From Hahellaceae bacterium (GTDB lineage: Bacteria; Pseudomonadota; Gammaproteobacteria; Pseudomonadales; Oleiphilaceae): DNA of 64,000 nt. The notes beneath the pieces were generated by a model. It saw nothing but the letters and a program-made list of their open reading frames with translations, had not been told where the DNA came from and did no database searches. The translations under genes were made by a program, and so were the position numbers. Position 1 is the first letter of the stretch; every line of letters begins with the position of its first letter. The stretch lies in contig JADGDV010000018.1 of assembly GCA_016744695.1 (NCBI GenBank), forward strand, positions 1 to 64,000, written 5' to 3'. Shown one piece after another: positions 1 to 8,496 of the stretch.

Positions 1-53
1 CGCCAATGGTAGTGTGGGGTATCCCCATGTGAGAGTAGGTCATCGTCAGGCAT
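1..53 (+). rRNA. rrf: 5S ribosomal RNA, 3' end (partial)
   Basis: The first ~53 bases match the conserved 3' part of bacterial 5S rRNA: the loop E/helix IV region with GGTAGTGTGGGG pairing to CCCCATGTGAGAGTAGG, followed by the closing helix. The sequence resembles Pseudomonas-type 5S (GTAGGTCATCGTC near the end). The 5' part of the gene and, by inference, the rest of an rRNA operon lie upstream of the window. The exact 3' end is approximate. A rho-independent terminator follows directly. Confidence 0.93.
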
Positions 54-64
54 CTAAATACGAA

Positions 65-97
65 ACCCCGTTAGGTTATCCTGACGGGGTTTTTTAT
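65..97 (+). terminator. rRNA operon terminator
   Basis: An inverted repeat (ACCCCGT.AGG / CCT.ACGGGGT, loop TTAT) is followed by a run of T. It lies directly after 5S rRNA and should end the rRNA transcript. Confidence 0.9.
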
Positions 98-150
98 TGT
101 CTGGAGGAAAGTGAAATATATCCTTATAGGGCTTAGATCTTTAAATAAGT

Positions 151-235
151 AGCCGCTGTGGGCGGACTTGAACCGCCATGCCCGAAGGCAACGGACTCTG
201 ACTTCGTCGTGTATACATATTTCAGTACGCCGGCA
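151..235 (-). pseudogene. tRNA-like remnant (class II 3' half)
   Basis: On the minus strand this stretch has a recognisable T arm (GGCGG, loop TTCAAGT, CCGCC; plus-strand 161-177) preceded by a TGCC-TTCG-GGCA hairpin (179-190) that looks like the long variable arm of a Leu/Ser-type tRNA. The 5' half does not fold into a convincing D arm or a 7-base anticodon loop. The presumed acceptor strands do not pair over 7 bp and no CCA is encoded. I read it as a decayed tRNA or a tRNA 3' end left at a former integration site. A divergent functional tRNA is less likely but cannot be excluded by eye. Confidence 0.4.
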
Positions 236-453
236 TTATTAAAAAGTAGACAAATTGTCATATTCGGCGCACTAACCTGGGGCGTGTAATCTTTTGTACC
301 TTTCTATTGTTTACAAGTGTTAGCTAGTTGTACTTAAGTACCAGTATTCAAAGTGGTACAATTGTATAGAATAACTACTCTAACCTCATGATATATAAGA
401 AAAGTATGATTAATCTATGATTCTTCAATAAGTATCGTAGATTAATTAATCTG

Positions 454-469
454 TGTGATAAATATCACA
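454..469. promoter_or_regulatory. CRP/Vfr-like binding site
   Basis: TGTGA-N6-TCACA with both half-sites exact (TGTGAT...ATCACA arms), matching the classical CRP/Vfr consensus core. It lies about 165 bp upstream of the secreted-protein gene at 636 in an otherwise AT-rich non-coding stretch (about 240-635). That stretch holds no other gene I can support. Confidence 0.5.
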
Positions 470-635
470 TTAGCTTACAACTGTTCATTGTATAGTTCGC
501 TTCAGTTACAAAAAGTAATAAAAAGAAGAAAAACAATAAAAATAATAGTAAGAACGTAAATGCAAGCGTAAGAATAAAAATAAGTATAAGAGCTAAATAA
601 TAAAGCCGAACACTTATCAACTTCAGAGACATAAA

Positions 636-1571
636 ATGAGCAAGGTAGCTATTAACAATAAGCTATCTCCTTTTGCTTCTATAGCAGCTATTGCTATAAG
701 TGCATTCGTATCTGTAGCGAATGCTGAATTGAAGCCTATGGGGGATAATGAGCTTAGCGAACATGTCGGACAGGCAATGATTGCTTTTGATACGACTGAA
801 GGTGCCACTGCGGCTGACCCATCTACTACTCGATTTACTATGGGGCTTAATACTGAATTTCAAGCTAATATTGATGATTTTGAATTCGGTAATTACAGCA
901 CGACTGATACGCTTACTTCTGACATTAATATTCAACAACTGTCTTTTGGTAGCATATCTACTGACGCTACCCAAATTCAATTAGATGGTAGTAGTTATGC
1001 TGTCGGAGACATTATTCCATTCATTGCTAATGATCCTTATTTCGAAATGACTAACAACGGAGCCGGCGAGTTGGTTGGGTTTCGTATAGGGTTCAATGAA
1101 GCTCGTGGTCAGTTATCAGGTGATTTTGCTAGCCTTTCAGGTAATGTCGAAATGGATGCTCTGGATCACTTGGGTCAAACTTACAAAACAACTTTATTGG
1201 GTGACGATGGCTTATCAGATAGTACTCGCTCAACACATGTGGGTGTAGATGCTTCGCTAACGGGTAATACAGCCGCGGGATGCACTGTTCAAACTTATTG
1301 TTATGATATTGCACAATTTAAAACACTTGATATTGGTGAAAGAAATGCCAGTGGTGGAACTGAAATGACACAAGATTTCTTCATTTCTATACAGAAAGAA
1401 GATGTTTCTTGGGCTACCTCGAATGGTAGTATCACTGCAGGTGCGGGAGCATTCATTAACTTGCCAACATCAATGCTAATTGATGCCTCTGCTATAGACC
1501 TTAATGGCGGTGTTTATGGTACAGAGCGAGTTCGAACCGAGTATATTGATCGTGGGGTTGGGCTGTTTTAA
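636..1571 (+). CDS. secreted protein of unknown function (DUF6160-like N-terminus)
   Basis: 311 residues with a clear Sec signal peptide (hydrophobic stretch about 13-28, cleavage after V-A-N-A at 30). The mature protein starts ELKPMGDNELSEHVGQAMI, which resembles the short start motif (E-L-x-x-M/L-D/G-x-E-L-S-x-x-x-GQAxI) of a family of exported proteins in Pseudomonas and Marinobacter relatives, annotated, as far as I recall, as DUF6160 or FilA-like. The rest is rich in Gly, Asn, Thr and Asp, with beta-strand-like alternation and a single Cys pair (about 216 and 222). No enzyme motif is visible. It stands alone, with a CRP/Vfr-like box far upstream and a terminator downstream, so cAMP-dependent control is possible. 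The function is unknown; a surface or pilus-associated beta-rich protein is an inference. Confidence 0.75.
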   Translation: MSKVAINNKLSPFASIAAIAISAFVSVANAELKPMGDNELSEHVGQAMIAFDTTEGATAADPSTTRFTMGLNTEFQANIDDFEFGNYSTTDTLTSDINIQQLSFGSISTDATQIQLDGSSYAVGDIIPFIANDPYFEMTNNGAGELVGFRIGFNEARGQLSGDFASLSGNVEMDALDHLGQTYKTTLLGDDGLSDSTRSTHVGVDASLTGNTAAGCTVQTYCYDIAQFKTLDIGERNASGGTEMTQDFFISIQKEDVSWATSNGSITAGAGAFINLPTSMLIDASAIDLNGGVYGTERVRTEYIDRGVGLF

Positions 1572-1592
1572 TCATTATTCATTCTAAATATA

Positions 1593-1618
1593 AAACCTGG
1601 TTTCTACCGGGTTTTTTT
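1593..1618 (+). terminator. rho-independent terminator
   Basis: Stem AACCTGG / CCGGGTT with a 6-base loop and a following T7 run, 20 bp after the stop of the secreted-protein gene. Confidence 0.85.
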
Positions 1619-1718
1619 ATGTCTGATGATTGTCTATATTTTTCATGTCTGTAAATAGCCTTCTAGCTACTGTATTATTCGACTTTATTTAAAATTATGT
1701 TTTTAGGGATTAATACCT

Positions 1719-3161
1719 GTGCAAACGATATTCTGGCATGACTATGAAACTTTTGGAGCTGACCCTCAGCGAGACCGACCTTGTCAGTTTGCAGGTATTC
1801 GAACCGATAATGAGCTTAATATCATAGGCGAGCCAGTTACACTTTATTGCAAACCATCTGATGATATGCTGCCAGTACCGGAAGCCTGTTTTATCACCGG
1901 TATAACGCCTCAGATCGCTAATGAAAATGGCGTTTCTGAAGCAGAGTTTATTAAACAAATCCATGATGAAATGATTCAGTCTGGCACCTGTGTTGCAGGT
2001 TATAACAGTATTCGTTTTGATGATGAAGTGACTAGAAATACCCTGTACCGTAATTTCTATGACCCCTATGCTAGAGAGTGGCAGAATGGAAACTCTCGTT
2101 GGGATGTTATTGATATGGTTAGGCTTACTTATGCATTAAGACCAGAAGGAATTAATTGGCCAAAAAAAGAAGACGGCTCACCTAGTTTTCGACTTGAAGA
2201 ACTGACTAAGGCCAACGGGATCAGTCATGAGGCAGCACATGATGCAATTAGTGACGTGTATGCCACCATTGCTATTGCTAAGCTGATTAAAGAAAAACAG
2301 CCAAAGTTATATGATTATGTTTTTACTCATCGAACCAAGCAGAAAATAGGCCCGCTGCTTGATATCCAGGCGATGAAGCCTGTTTTTCATGTGTCATCCC
2401 GCTTTCCAGCCTCTTTAGGTTGTTGCGCATTGGTTGTACCAATTGCCGCTCATCCTACCAATAGTAACGCGGTTATCGTGTATGACTTACGTACCTCTCC
2501 TTTAGAATTAAAAAATTTAAGCACTCAGGGTATAAAGGACCGAGTCTTTATTGCAGCGTCTGATTTACCTCTAGGTACTTCTCGAATACCACTCAAAGCC
2601 ATTCATATTAACAAGTGCCCTGTATTAGTCCCTGCGGCGATGTTGAAGTCTCTTTCTACAGAGCGCTTAGCAAGCTTTAAGTTAAATGGTGATGAGCTTA
2701 GAGAGAACTTAAAACAATTACGTGCGATAGAAGGGCTAAGCCAAAAGATAACTGATGTTTTCTCAGATTCAGATTTTGAAGCAAAGACTGACCCTGATTT
2801 AATGATTTACAGTGGAGGGTTCTTCTCTGCCAGTGATAAGAAAACAATGGATCGTGTTCGTTCTGCTTCTGTTATAGAGTTAGCCGAAGAAGAGTTTCTT
2901 TTTGATGACGCTAGGCTTCCTGAAATGCTTTTTAGGTATAAAGCACGTAATTACAGGGAAACCTTAACGAGTGAAGAGCAGGAGCGCTGGGAGCGTTATC
3001 GGTATCAAAGGTTGACGGATGTTAACCTGAGTAGTATTTCATTTCAGCAATACTTTGACAACCTAGCGGCACTGGCAAATGATGCCAGTACCCCAGTTAA
3101 CAAACTTTCAATAATTGAAGATTTAAAATATTACGGTGAGTCCATTATTCCTTATATTTAA
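1719..3161 (+). CDS. sbcB: exodeoxyribonuclease I
   Basis: 480 residues, close to E. coli ExoI (475). ExoI degrades single-stranded DNA 3' to 5', acts in recombination and mismatch repair, and binds SSB. The DEDDh catalytic set is visible: D8 and E10 in HDYETFG, D101 in YNSIRFDDE, and H174/D179 in HDAISDV. These are offset by exactly seven residues from the E. coli numbering. The exonuclease domain (about 1-195) is followed by the SH3-like and C-terminal helical domains. The start codon is GTG at 1719, chosen because the homologous sequence begins at once (QTIFWHDYETFG). It is monocistronic and converges on ptrA, whose stop lies 13 bp away. Confidence 0.96.
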   Translation: MQTIFWHDYETFGADPQRDRPCQFAGIRTDNELNIIGEPVTLYCKPSDDMLPVPEACFITGITPQIANENGVSEAEFIKQIHDEMIQSGTCVAGYNSIRFDDEVTRNTLYRNFYDPYAREWQNGNSRWDVIDMVRLTYALRPEGINWPKKEDGSPSFRLEELTKANGISHEAAHDAISDVYATIAIAKLIKEKQPKLYDYVFTHRTKQKIGPLLDIQAMKPVFHVSSRFPASLGCCALVVPIAAHPTNSNAVIVYDLRTSPLELKNLSTQGIKDRVFIAASDLPLGTSRIPLKAIHINKCPVLVPAAMLKSLSTERLASFKLNGDELRENLKQLRAIEGLSQKITDVFSDSDFEAKTDPDLMIYSGGFFSASDKKTMDRVRSASVIELAEEEFLFDDARLPEMLFRYKARNYRETLTSEEQERWERYRYQRLTDVNLSSISFQQYFDNLAALANDASTPVNKLSIIEDLKYYGESIIPYI

Positions 3162-3174
3162 AGGCATATTCTAC

Positions 3175-6069
3175 TTAATTGAATGGGGTCGTTAATGGCC
3201 AAAGCTTACCTTCTTCTAATGTGTTATATGCCTTTAGTGGGTCGTCAGCTTCAGTGGATGATTCATCAGCACTATTTTTTCCCTGACTAAAGGTGAGTAG
3301 TTTTTGGCCTTTAGCATGTGTTAATGCATGATAAAAAGTAAGAAATTTTTCAGTTGTTAATTTGTTGATTTCATCTGCAAGCATTTCTCGTGTATTAAAT
3401 GCATAATTTTCTCTATCGATCTCTCTCCAGTAGCGTCCACTTTTTGCTGATAACGTGTTTTCTTTTTCGAATAACTTAGATAGTAAAGCTTCTTTATGTT
3501 GATTGAATTCCTTAACAGGCATGTCTTTTAATGTCTGTTCATAGTCATTCAAAAATTCTTGTGTCTCTGTTTCAAGCTGACGCACTCCAGCAACGTGAGA
3601 CTGGACAATAAAAGCAACCCCCGGAACTTCAAATAGACTAAAGTTAGTAGCAAAAACAATGTAGCCGAGCTGGTTTTCAGTACGAATTTTTTCATAGTAA
3701 GGCGAAGATACTACCTGAGAAAATAATAGAAACTTAGCCTGTTCCTGATAACTTTTATCAGCACCTTGAAGGTAAAGCGTATAGCCAGTATCTGGGTGAT
3801 CTATATCTAATGATTGACTGTATGACTTATCTAAAGGTAAGTTTGCTACTTCACCGCGTTTCACTTTAGTTGTTTTTGTATTACCGCTTAGCATCCATGA
3901 TTGAATAATATTAGCGAGGTTCAGCGAGCTTGCTCGGCTAATATTGCCTGCAGATAATATGACAATATCTAGTTCAGTCAATAATTTTTGTCTGAAGGTG
4001 TTTAGGTCGCTCATTGATATATCTGCAATGATAGAGAGCTTTTCTTTTTCAGTCCATTGAGGTCTCAAAATAAGTTTCCGGACTTCACTAATGGTTTGAT
4101 TGTAAGGTTTGCTCTTCGCAGAATTTTCTAGTGCTCTAGTCATTTGTTCTTTGTAAATATCAAAGCGCTCTTGCTTCAGTGATAATGTTTTAGTGGTCTT
4201 TAAAATTTTGGCCAATAATATATTTTGTTTTTCACTATAGCCGCCAACTTTAATAGATATTCCACGAATATGACTGTAGAGGTCATAATTCAAACCAGCT
4301 AAATAAGCTGGATAGGTAAACTCATTTAATTCATCTTGAATCATTGACGTAAAAATCGACGTTAATATTGCATGCTTCGGTGAATCGTTTGCGATAGGGG
4401 ATCTAAGATTGATTGAAAGTGTTGATTTAGGTGTGCCGAAGCTCGTGTCGTATAAATGCCATAATGAAAACCCTTCAGATTGATGTAGGTTTTCGGGTGA
4501 TTTCATTGTGGCTTGATTTAGCATAGCTATATCTTCAGGAATAAAATCATTGGGCTCTGGGAGGTAAAGTTCTTTAGATATAGTTGGCTTAGAGAGCGTC
4601 TCAATAAGAGTATCTGAAATTTTTGAATAGGAATAGGGTGCTTCATACCTTTTGGTCTTTAGTTCAGTTTTTAGGCCTTTGGCCATTAGGGAAATTTGCA
4701 CATTGTTAGGGTTTAAAAACTGAAGTAACGCTTTATATGTTTCAGGTTCAAAGGATTCCATAAGATAGTTGGCTTGTAAGGCATCTTTGGTATCTACTTC
4801 CTGTAATACAGAGGAAAGGCTGCTTACATAATGAATAGCTTCGCTTTTTTCTTTAAATTCAAAAGCTAATTCCAGCATTTTCTTTTGTTCGTTAAAGTAA
4901 AGCGGGTTAATCCCTTTTTCTTTAACAAGGTTCAAGTAGCTGAATGTTCTTTCTATTACTGCTTCCCAGTTTTTAAGTCCCTTTTTAGTCAGTCGGTAGG
5001 ATAAATTAAACGTCGCTTCCGTTCCGGTATCAATGCCCGTACCTGCTGATAGACTTTCTACTAGTCCTTCACCCTTTAAGGATGAAAAAAGGCTGCCTTT
5101 GCCTTCGTGTCCAATAAGGTTTGCTAAATAATGAAAAGGCTTGTCTCGATAATAGCTTTTAGTCGATGGTATCGGAAAGACTAAAGAGAGGGATCGCTTA
5201 TCCATTGCAGGCTCCATTTTAAGCAGCGAGGGAAGGGTGCCCTTAATGAATAGTGGAGCTTTAAATTCAGGCGTTATAGCATTGTTGTTAGGTACCTTGG
5301 AGAACTTATTCGTTACCCATTTTTCTAGTTGAGGGATCGATTCACGGCCAAGCACAACAAGCTTCATTTGATTTGCAGAGTAGTGTTTAGTGTAAAACTC
5401 AATTAATACATCACGAGTTGTTTTTCCATTTCGGTCTGAAAGGGTTGTTAAATTTCCAACTGAAAAATTATGATAGGGGTTTTCAGGGTTAATGGTTGCT
5501 TTAAAAGCTGAGAAATAAAGTCTTGAGTCATCTTTAAGTTTTGCAGAATATTCTGAGTGCACCGCATTTTTTTCACGTTCAACATATTTTGCAGTAAAGG
5601 TAGGCGCAATAAATTGTTGAGAAAAACGATCAAGGGCTGGCTCTAGGGCATTTGCGTTTACATCGAAAAAATAATTCGTATTATCAAAGGAAGTATATGC
5701 ATTATGGCTACCTCCTTGTTTATTTATAAATGCTTGGTAGCTTCCTGCTTTAGGGTACTTTTCTGTTCCCAGAAAAAGCATGTGTTCTAGAAAATGAGCT
5801 AAGCCTTCGTAATCTTCAGGATCTGATCCGCTACCTACTTTAACATCTAATGCTGCTGCCGCTTTATCTGTATTTACATCGGAGATGAGTAAAACTTCAA
5901 GCTTGTTCGGTAGGGTGACTGATTTGTATTGACGGTCATCATTTGGGCTCTGAACAATATTTGAGTTCAGGGTTGTATTAGCAGCAAAAGCGTTGTTAAA
6001 CGTTAGTGCTACAAATACAAAATAAATTAAGCCACAGTTTTTTGTTTTTATCGTCATCTGTAATCTCAT
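3175..6069 (-). CDS. ptrA: protease III (pitrilysin), M16 family
   Basis: 964 residues, the full length of pitrilysin, a periplasmic zinc endopeptidase for small polypeptides. The inverted zinc motif HxxEH is H92-F-L-E95-H96 in the block HFLEHMLFLGTEKYP. The third ligand is E173 in NAVHSEYSAKL. Four M16 repeats follow in order. A Sec signal peptide (hydrophobic about 12-28, cleavage after N-A-F-A at 29) places it in the periplasm. Translation may start at Met1 or at Met5 (6057), which gives a more usual signal peptide. It lies 32 bp downstream of the 97-residue gene on the same strand and may be co-transcribed with it. In E. coli ptrA sits in the recBCD cluster; here it does not. Confidence 0.94.
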   Translation of the reverse strand: MRLQMTIKTKNCGLIYFVFVALTFNNAFAANTTLNSNIVQSPNDDRQYKSVTLPNKLEVLLISDVNTDKAAAALDVKVGSGSDPEDYEGLAHFLEHMLFLGTEKYPKAGSYQAFINKQGGSHNAYTSFDNTNYFFDVNANALEPALDRFSQQFIAPTFTAKYVEREKNAVHSEYSAKLKDDSRLYFSAFKATINPENPYHNFSVGNLTTLSDRNGKTTRDVLIEFYTKHYSANQMKLVVLGRESIPQLEKWVTNKFSKVPNNNAITPEFKAPLFIKGTLPSLLKMEPAMDKRSLSLVFPIPSTKSYYRDKPFHYLANLIGHEGKGSLFSSLKGEGLVESLSAGTGIDTGTEATFNLSYRLTKKGLKNWEAVIERTFSYLNLVKEKGINPLYFNEQKKMLELAFEFKEKSEAIHYVSSLSSVLQEVDTKDALQANYLMESFEPETYKALLQFLNPNNVQISLMAKGLKTELKTKRYEAPYSYSKISDTLIETLSKPTISKELYLPEPNDFIPEDIAMLNQATMKSPENLHQSEGFSLWHLYDTSFGTPKSTLSINLRSPIANDSPKHAILTSIFTSMIQDELNEFTYPAYLAGLNYDLYSHIRGISIKVGGYSEKQNILLAKILKTTKTLSLKQERFDIYKEQMTRALENSAKSKPYNQTISEVRKLILRPQWTEKEKLSIIADISMSDLNTFRQKLLTELDIVILSAGNISRASSLNLANIIQSWMLSGNTKTTKVKRGEVANLPLDKSYSQSLDIDHPDTGYTLYLQGADKSYQEQAKFLLFSQVVSSPYYEKIRTENQLGYIVFATNFSLFEVPGVAFIVQSHVAGVRQLETETQEFLNDYEQTLKDMPVKEFNQHKEALLSKLFEKENTLSAKSGRYWREIDRENYAFNTREMLADEINKLTTEKFLTFYHALTHAKGQKLLTFSQGKNSADESSTEADDPLKAYNTLEEGKLWPLTTPFN

Positions 6070-6101
6070 TGTGTCGGAAGGCTTTTAATCGTAGCTGCTT
6101 A

Positions 6102-6395
6102 CTAGTGGAGGTTTTTTTCGGTTGTTACGGTGCTTAAGTTTTCTAACGTGTCTGTTGCAATTTTGTGTGCATCATGAAGATTAATAGTACTGTTTTTTAT
6201 TTCTGTCAACGCCTTGGTTGCCATCTGAAGCTCTCGTTGAAGAACTGCTGACTCTTTATTAAATGCGGTATCAATAGCGTCATAAACCGCCTGTATGCTC
6301 TTCTCTTTATCAGATGGGTTGCTTGCCGCTTGATTGAGCGCCTTTAAACATGCTTTTGCAATTTTATTGTAGCGCTGGTCTTGTTTGGTAGCCAT
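6102..6395 (-). CDS. small helical protein of unknown function
   Basis: 97 residues, no Cys or Trp, no signal peptide or membrane segment, and a composition (Ala, Lys, Glu, Gln, Asn, Thr) that predicts an almost wholly helical or coiled-coil protein. I do not recognise a family. It is divergent from phaB, with about 310 bp between the starts, and upstream of ptrA on the same strand. The position beside a PHB-pathway gene and the amphipathic helical character would suit a phasin-like granule protein, but it is shorter than typical phasins and this is inference only. The intergenic spacing and lack of a shadowing gene support it as a real CDS. Confidence 0.65.
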   Translation of the reverse strand: MATKQDQRYNKIAKACLKALNQAASNPSDKEKSIQAVYDAIDTAFNKESAVLQRELQMATKALTEIKNSTINLHDAHKIATDTLENLSTVTTEKNLH

Positions 6396-6563
6396 AAATG
6401 TTATCTCGGAACTAGTTTAAAGAATCAAAGGGGTATTTGGCGCTATTATGGCAAGTAAGGACCGAATTAGCACCGATTGTTTGATAAATTATTGGTAATA
6501 AATACCCTGAGAGTATCTAAATAACTAAACAATATATTATGTGAATTAATAGAATTAAATATG

Positions 6564-6588
6564 ATCAACATACCTATAATTTGTTGAT
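6564..6588. promoter_or_regulatory. inverted repeat upstream of phaB (operator candidate)
   Basis: ATCAACA and TGTTGAT arms separated by 11 bp, with a perfect TATAAT (6575-6580) inside the spacer. It sits in the divergent interval between phaB and the 97-residue gene and looks like a regulator site overlapping a promoter element. The regulator is unknown. Confidence 0.3.
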
Positions 6589-6597
6589 TTTGATCAG

Positions 6598-6625
6598 TTC
6601 ACAATACCTTACTTCTTGTTATAAA
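6598..6625 (+). promoter_or_regulatory. probable sigma-70 promoter of phaB
   Basis: TTCACA, a 16-bp spacer, then TATAAA preceded by TG (extended -10), about 80 bp before the phaB start. Called by eye against the consensus. Confidence 0.45.
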
Positions 6626-6705
6626 AATAGATAAGGAATGGGGATTTATCAGTAGGTAGATTCTGAATAGGGTAAGTAAATAGAACGTTTATTAAGGAGA
6701 ATAAA

Positions 6706-7461
6706 ATGGATAATAATGATAAAAAAATTGCCTTGGTTACAGGTGGCACAGGTGGAATCGGAACTTCTATTTGTCAGAGACTAGCAAGTGATGGAATGAA
6801 AGTTATAGCTACTTATAGTCGTCCTGCTAAGAAGGAGCAAGCTGAGCAGTGGCTTGCAGAGCAAAAAGAGCTGGGGCATGACATGGAGTTGGTTTGCGTT
6901 AATGTCGGTGATTTTGATTCTTGCGTAGAAGCCGCAACCGATATTGCTCAACGTGTAGGTGATGTTGATGTTATTGTAAATAATGCCGGTATTACACGTG
7001 ACTCCGTAATGAAAAAGATGGAAGTTGGGCAATGGGATTCAGTGCTGCAAACAAATCTTGGTAGTGTCTTTAATGTTACGAAGCAGTTTCTTGACGGTAT
7101 GATTTCAAGAAAGTTTGGTCGAGTAATTAATATATCGTCTATCAATGCTCAGAAAGGGCAATTTGGACAAGTTAACTATTCTGCTGCTAAAGCGGGTATG
7201 CACGGTTTTACTAAAGCCCTTGCTCAAGAGGTTGCACGTAAAGGTATTACCGTAAACACTATATCTCCAGGGTATATTGCTACCAGCATGATTATGGCAA
7301 TAGAAGAAACAGTGCGAGACAAAATAGAAGCTCAAATCCCTATCGGGCGTTTTGGTCAGCCTGAAGAAATTGCACGAGTTGTGTCCTTTTTAGCCGCGGA
7401 CGATGCCGGGTTTATTACCGGTTCAAACATCTCTGCTAACGGCGGTCAGCACATGTTCTAG
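6706..7461 (+). CDS. phaB: acetoacetyl-CoA reductase
   Basis: 251-residue short-chain dehydrogenase. PhaB reduces acetoacetyl-CoA to (R)-3-hydroxybutyryl-CoA with NADPH for polyhydroxybutyrate synthesis. Seen: the nucleotide-binding TGGTGGIG at 12-19, NNAG at 92-95, and the catalytic S145 (NISSIN), Y158 and K162 (YSAAK). The PhaB-like segment INAQKGQFGQVNYSAAKAGM distinguishes it from FabG, as does the TGSNISANGGQHM-type C-terminus. A strong Shine-Dalgarno (AAGGAG) precedes the ATG. No PHB synthase or thiolase gene is in the window, so the partner genes must lie elsewhere. FabG activity is the main alternative. Confidence 0.9.
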   Translation: MDNNDKKIALVTGGTGGIGTSICQRLASDGMKVIATYSRPAKKEQAEQWLAEQKELGHDMELVCVNVGDFDSCVEAATDIAQRVGDVDVIVNNAGITRDSVMKKMEVGQWDSVLQTNLGSVFNVTKQFLDGMISRKFGRVINISSINAQKGQFGQVNYSAAKAGMHGFTKALAQEVARKGITVNTISPGYIATSMIMAIEETVRDKIEAQIPIGRFGQPEEIARVVSFLAADDAGFITGSNISANGGQHMF

Positions 7462-7619
7462 TGTGTTTGAGTTTTTGAGGGGGGGGGAGTCAGTCTTCCC
7501 CTTCAAGCTTGAGATGCTTATAAAATAAGCAATATCTATTTATTACTTATTATTAATAGCATTAAACTATCAATGTGATAAATTAATCCAATGACATAAG
7601 GCTTGGGCTATTACTAAGG

Positions 7620-7655
7620 CTCGGTGTACTATGTTTTCTCGGTGCGCTATGTTTT
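7620..7655. repeat. 18-bp imperfect tandem duplication
   Basis: CTCGGTGTACTATGTTTT (7620-7637) is followed directly by a second copy differing at two positions (7638-7655). It lies in the 331-bp interval between phaB and the peroxiredoxin gene, upstream of the latter's promoter. It could be a tandem regulator site or a replication-slippage scar. The interval also has an imperfect G/C hairpin at about 7470-7506 just after phaB, without a T run. Confidence 0.6.
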
Positions 7656-7709
7656 ATATTAAGGCCACATGCATTATTTAACTTTAAACGTATAAGCTTT
7701 AGGTTTTAT

Positions 7710-7738
7710 TTGAAGTTCATCTGTTTGTAGTCTATTTT
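7710..7738 (+). promoter_or_regulatory. probable sigma-70 promoter of the peroxiredoxin gene
   Basis: TTGAAG, a 17-bp spacer, then TATTTT, 54 bp before the ATG at 7793. Good spacing and position. Confidence 0.5.
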
Positions 7739-7792
7739 TCTAAGCACCAAATAAACACACTAAAAACCACACATTATCTGGAGATATAAACA

Positions 7793-8395
7793 ATGAGCGT
7801 ACTCGTTGGTAAGAAAGCGCCTGACTTCACTGTTCCTGCTGTATTGGCTGATGGACAAATTGTTGATGAGCTTACATTAAGTGAAGCGATAAAAGGCAAG
7901 TACGGTCTAATCTTCTTCTACCCATTAGACTTCACTTTTGTATGTCCATCTGAGTTGATCGCACTTGATCACCGTATTGATGCATTTAAAGAGCGTAATG
8001 TTGAAGTAATTGGTGTTTCTATTGATTCACACTTCACACACAATGCATGGAGAAATACACCAGTAAACGAAGGTGGTATTGGCCAAGTTAAATACACACT
8101 AGCTGCAGATATGAACCATGACATCTGTAAAGCATACGATGTTGAGTCTGAAGGTGGTGTTGCGTTCCGTGGAGCATTCCTAATCGATTTAGAAGGCAAT
8201 GTGCGTTCACAAATTGTTAATGACCTACCATTAGGTCGTAACATGGACGAGTTGATCCGTTTAGTTGACGCCCTTCAGTTCCATGAAGAGCACGGCGAAG
8301 TTTGCCCAGCTGGTTGGTCTAAAGGTGATAAAGGTATGGACGCATCGCCAGAAGGTGTTGCAAAGTACTTAACTGAAAGTGCAGATAATTTGTAG
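7793..8395 (+). CDS. typical 2-Cys peroxiredoxin (AhpC/Prx1 type)
   Basis: 200 residues. It reduces hydrogen peroxide and organic hydroperoxides in the cytoplasm. The peroxidatic cysteine is C51 in DFTFVCPSE and the resolving cysteine is C171 in EVCPAGW; the C-terminal tail after it (YLTESADNL) is of the longer Prx1/Tpx kind. The conserved Thr and Arg around the active site are also present (PLDFTF; R127 in FRGAF). The gene precedes rnt, pyrC, motY and argG as in Pseudomonas. A tandem repeat and a sigma-70-like promoter lie upstream and a bidirectional terminator downstream. Its reductant (AhpF, Trx) cannot be told from the sequence. Confidence 0.95.
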   Translation: MSVLVGKKAPDFTVPAVLADGQIVDELTLSEAIKGKYGLIFFYPLDFTFVCPSELIALDHRIDAFKERNVEVIGVSIDSHFTHNAWRNTPVNEGGIGQVKYTLAADMNHDICKAYDVESEGGVAFRGAFLIDLEGNVRSQIVNDLPLGRNMDELIRLVDALQFHEEHGEVCPAGWSKGDKGMDASPEGVAKYLTESADNL

Positions 8396-8440
8396 TTGCT
8401 AAAAACTATAGTCGCTAAAACTATAGTTTTTAAAGACACA

Positions 8441-8480
8441 AAAAAAGCCCCGATGATTGAATGATCAGCGGGGCTTTTTT
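8441..8480. terminator. bidirectional terminator between prx and rnt
   Basis: AAAAAAGCCCCG ... CGGGGCTTTTTT with an inner TGAT/ATCA pairing. A-run on one side and T-run on the other, between two convergent genes. Confidence 0.92.
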
Positions 8481-8496
8481 GTGGCGTGCTAAGAAA

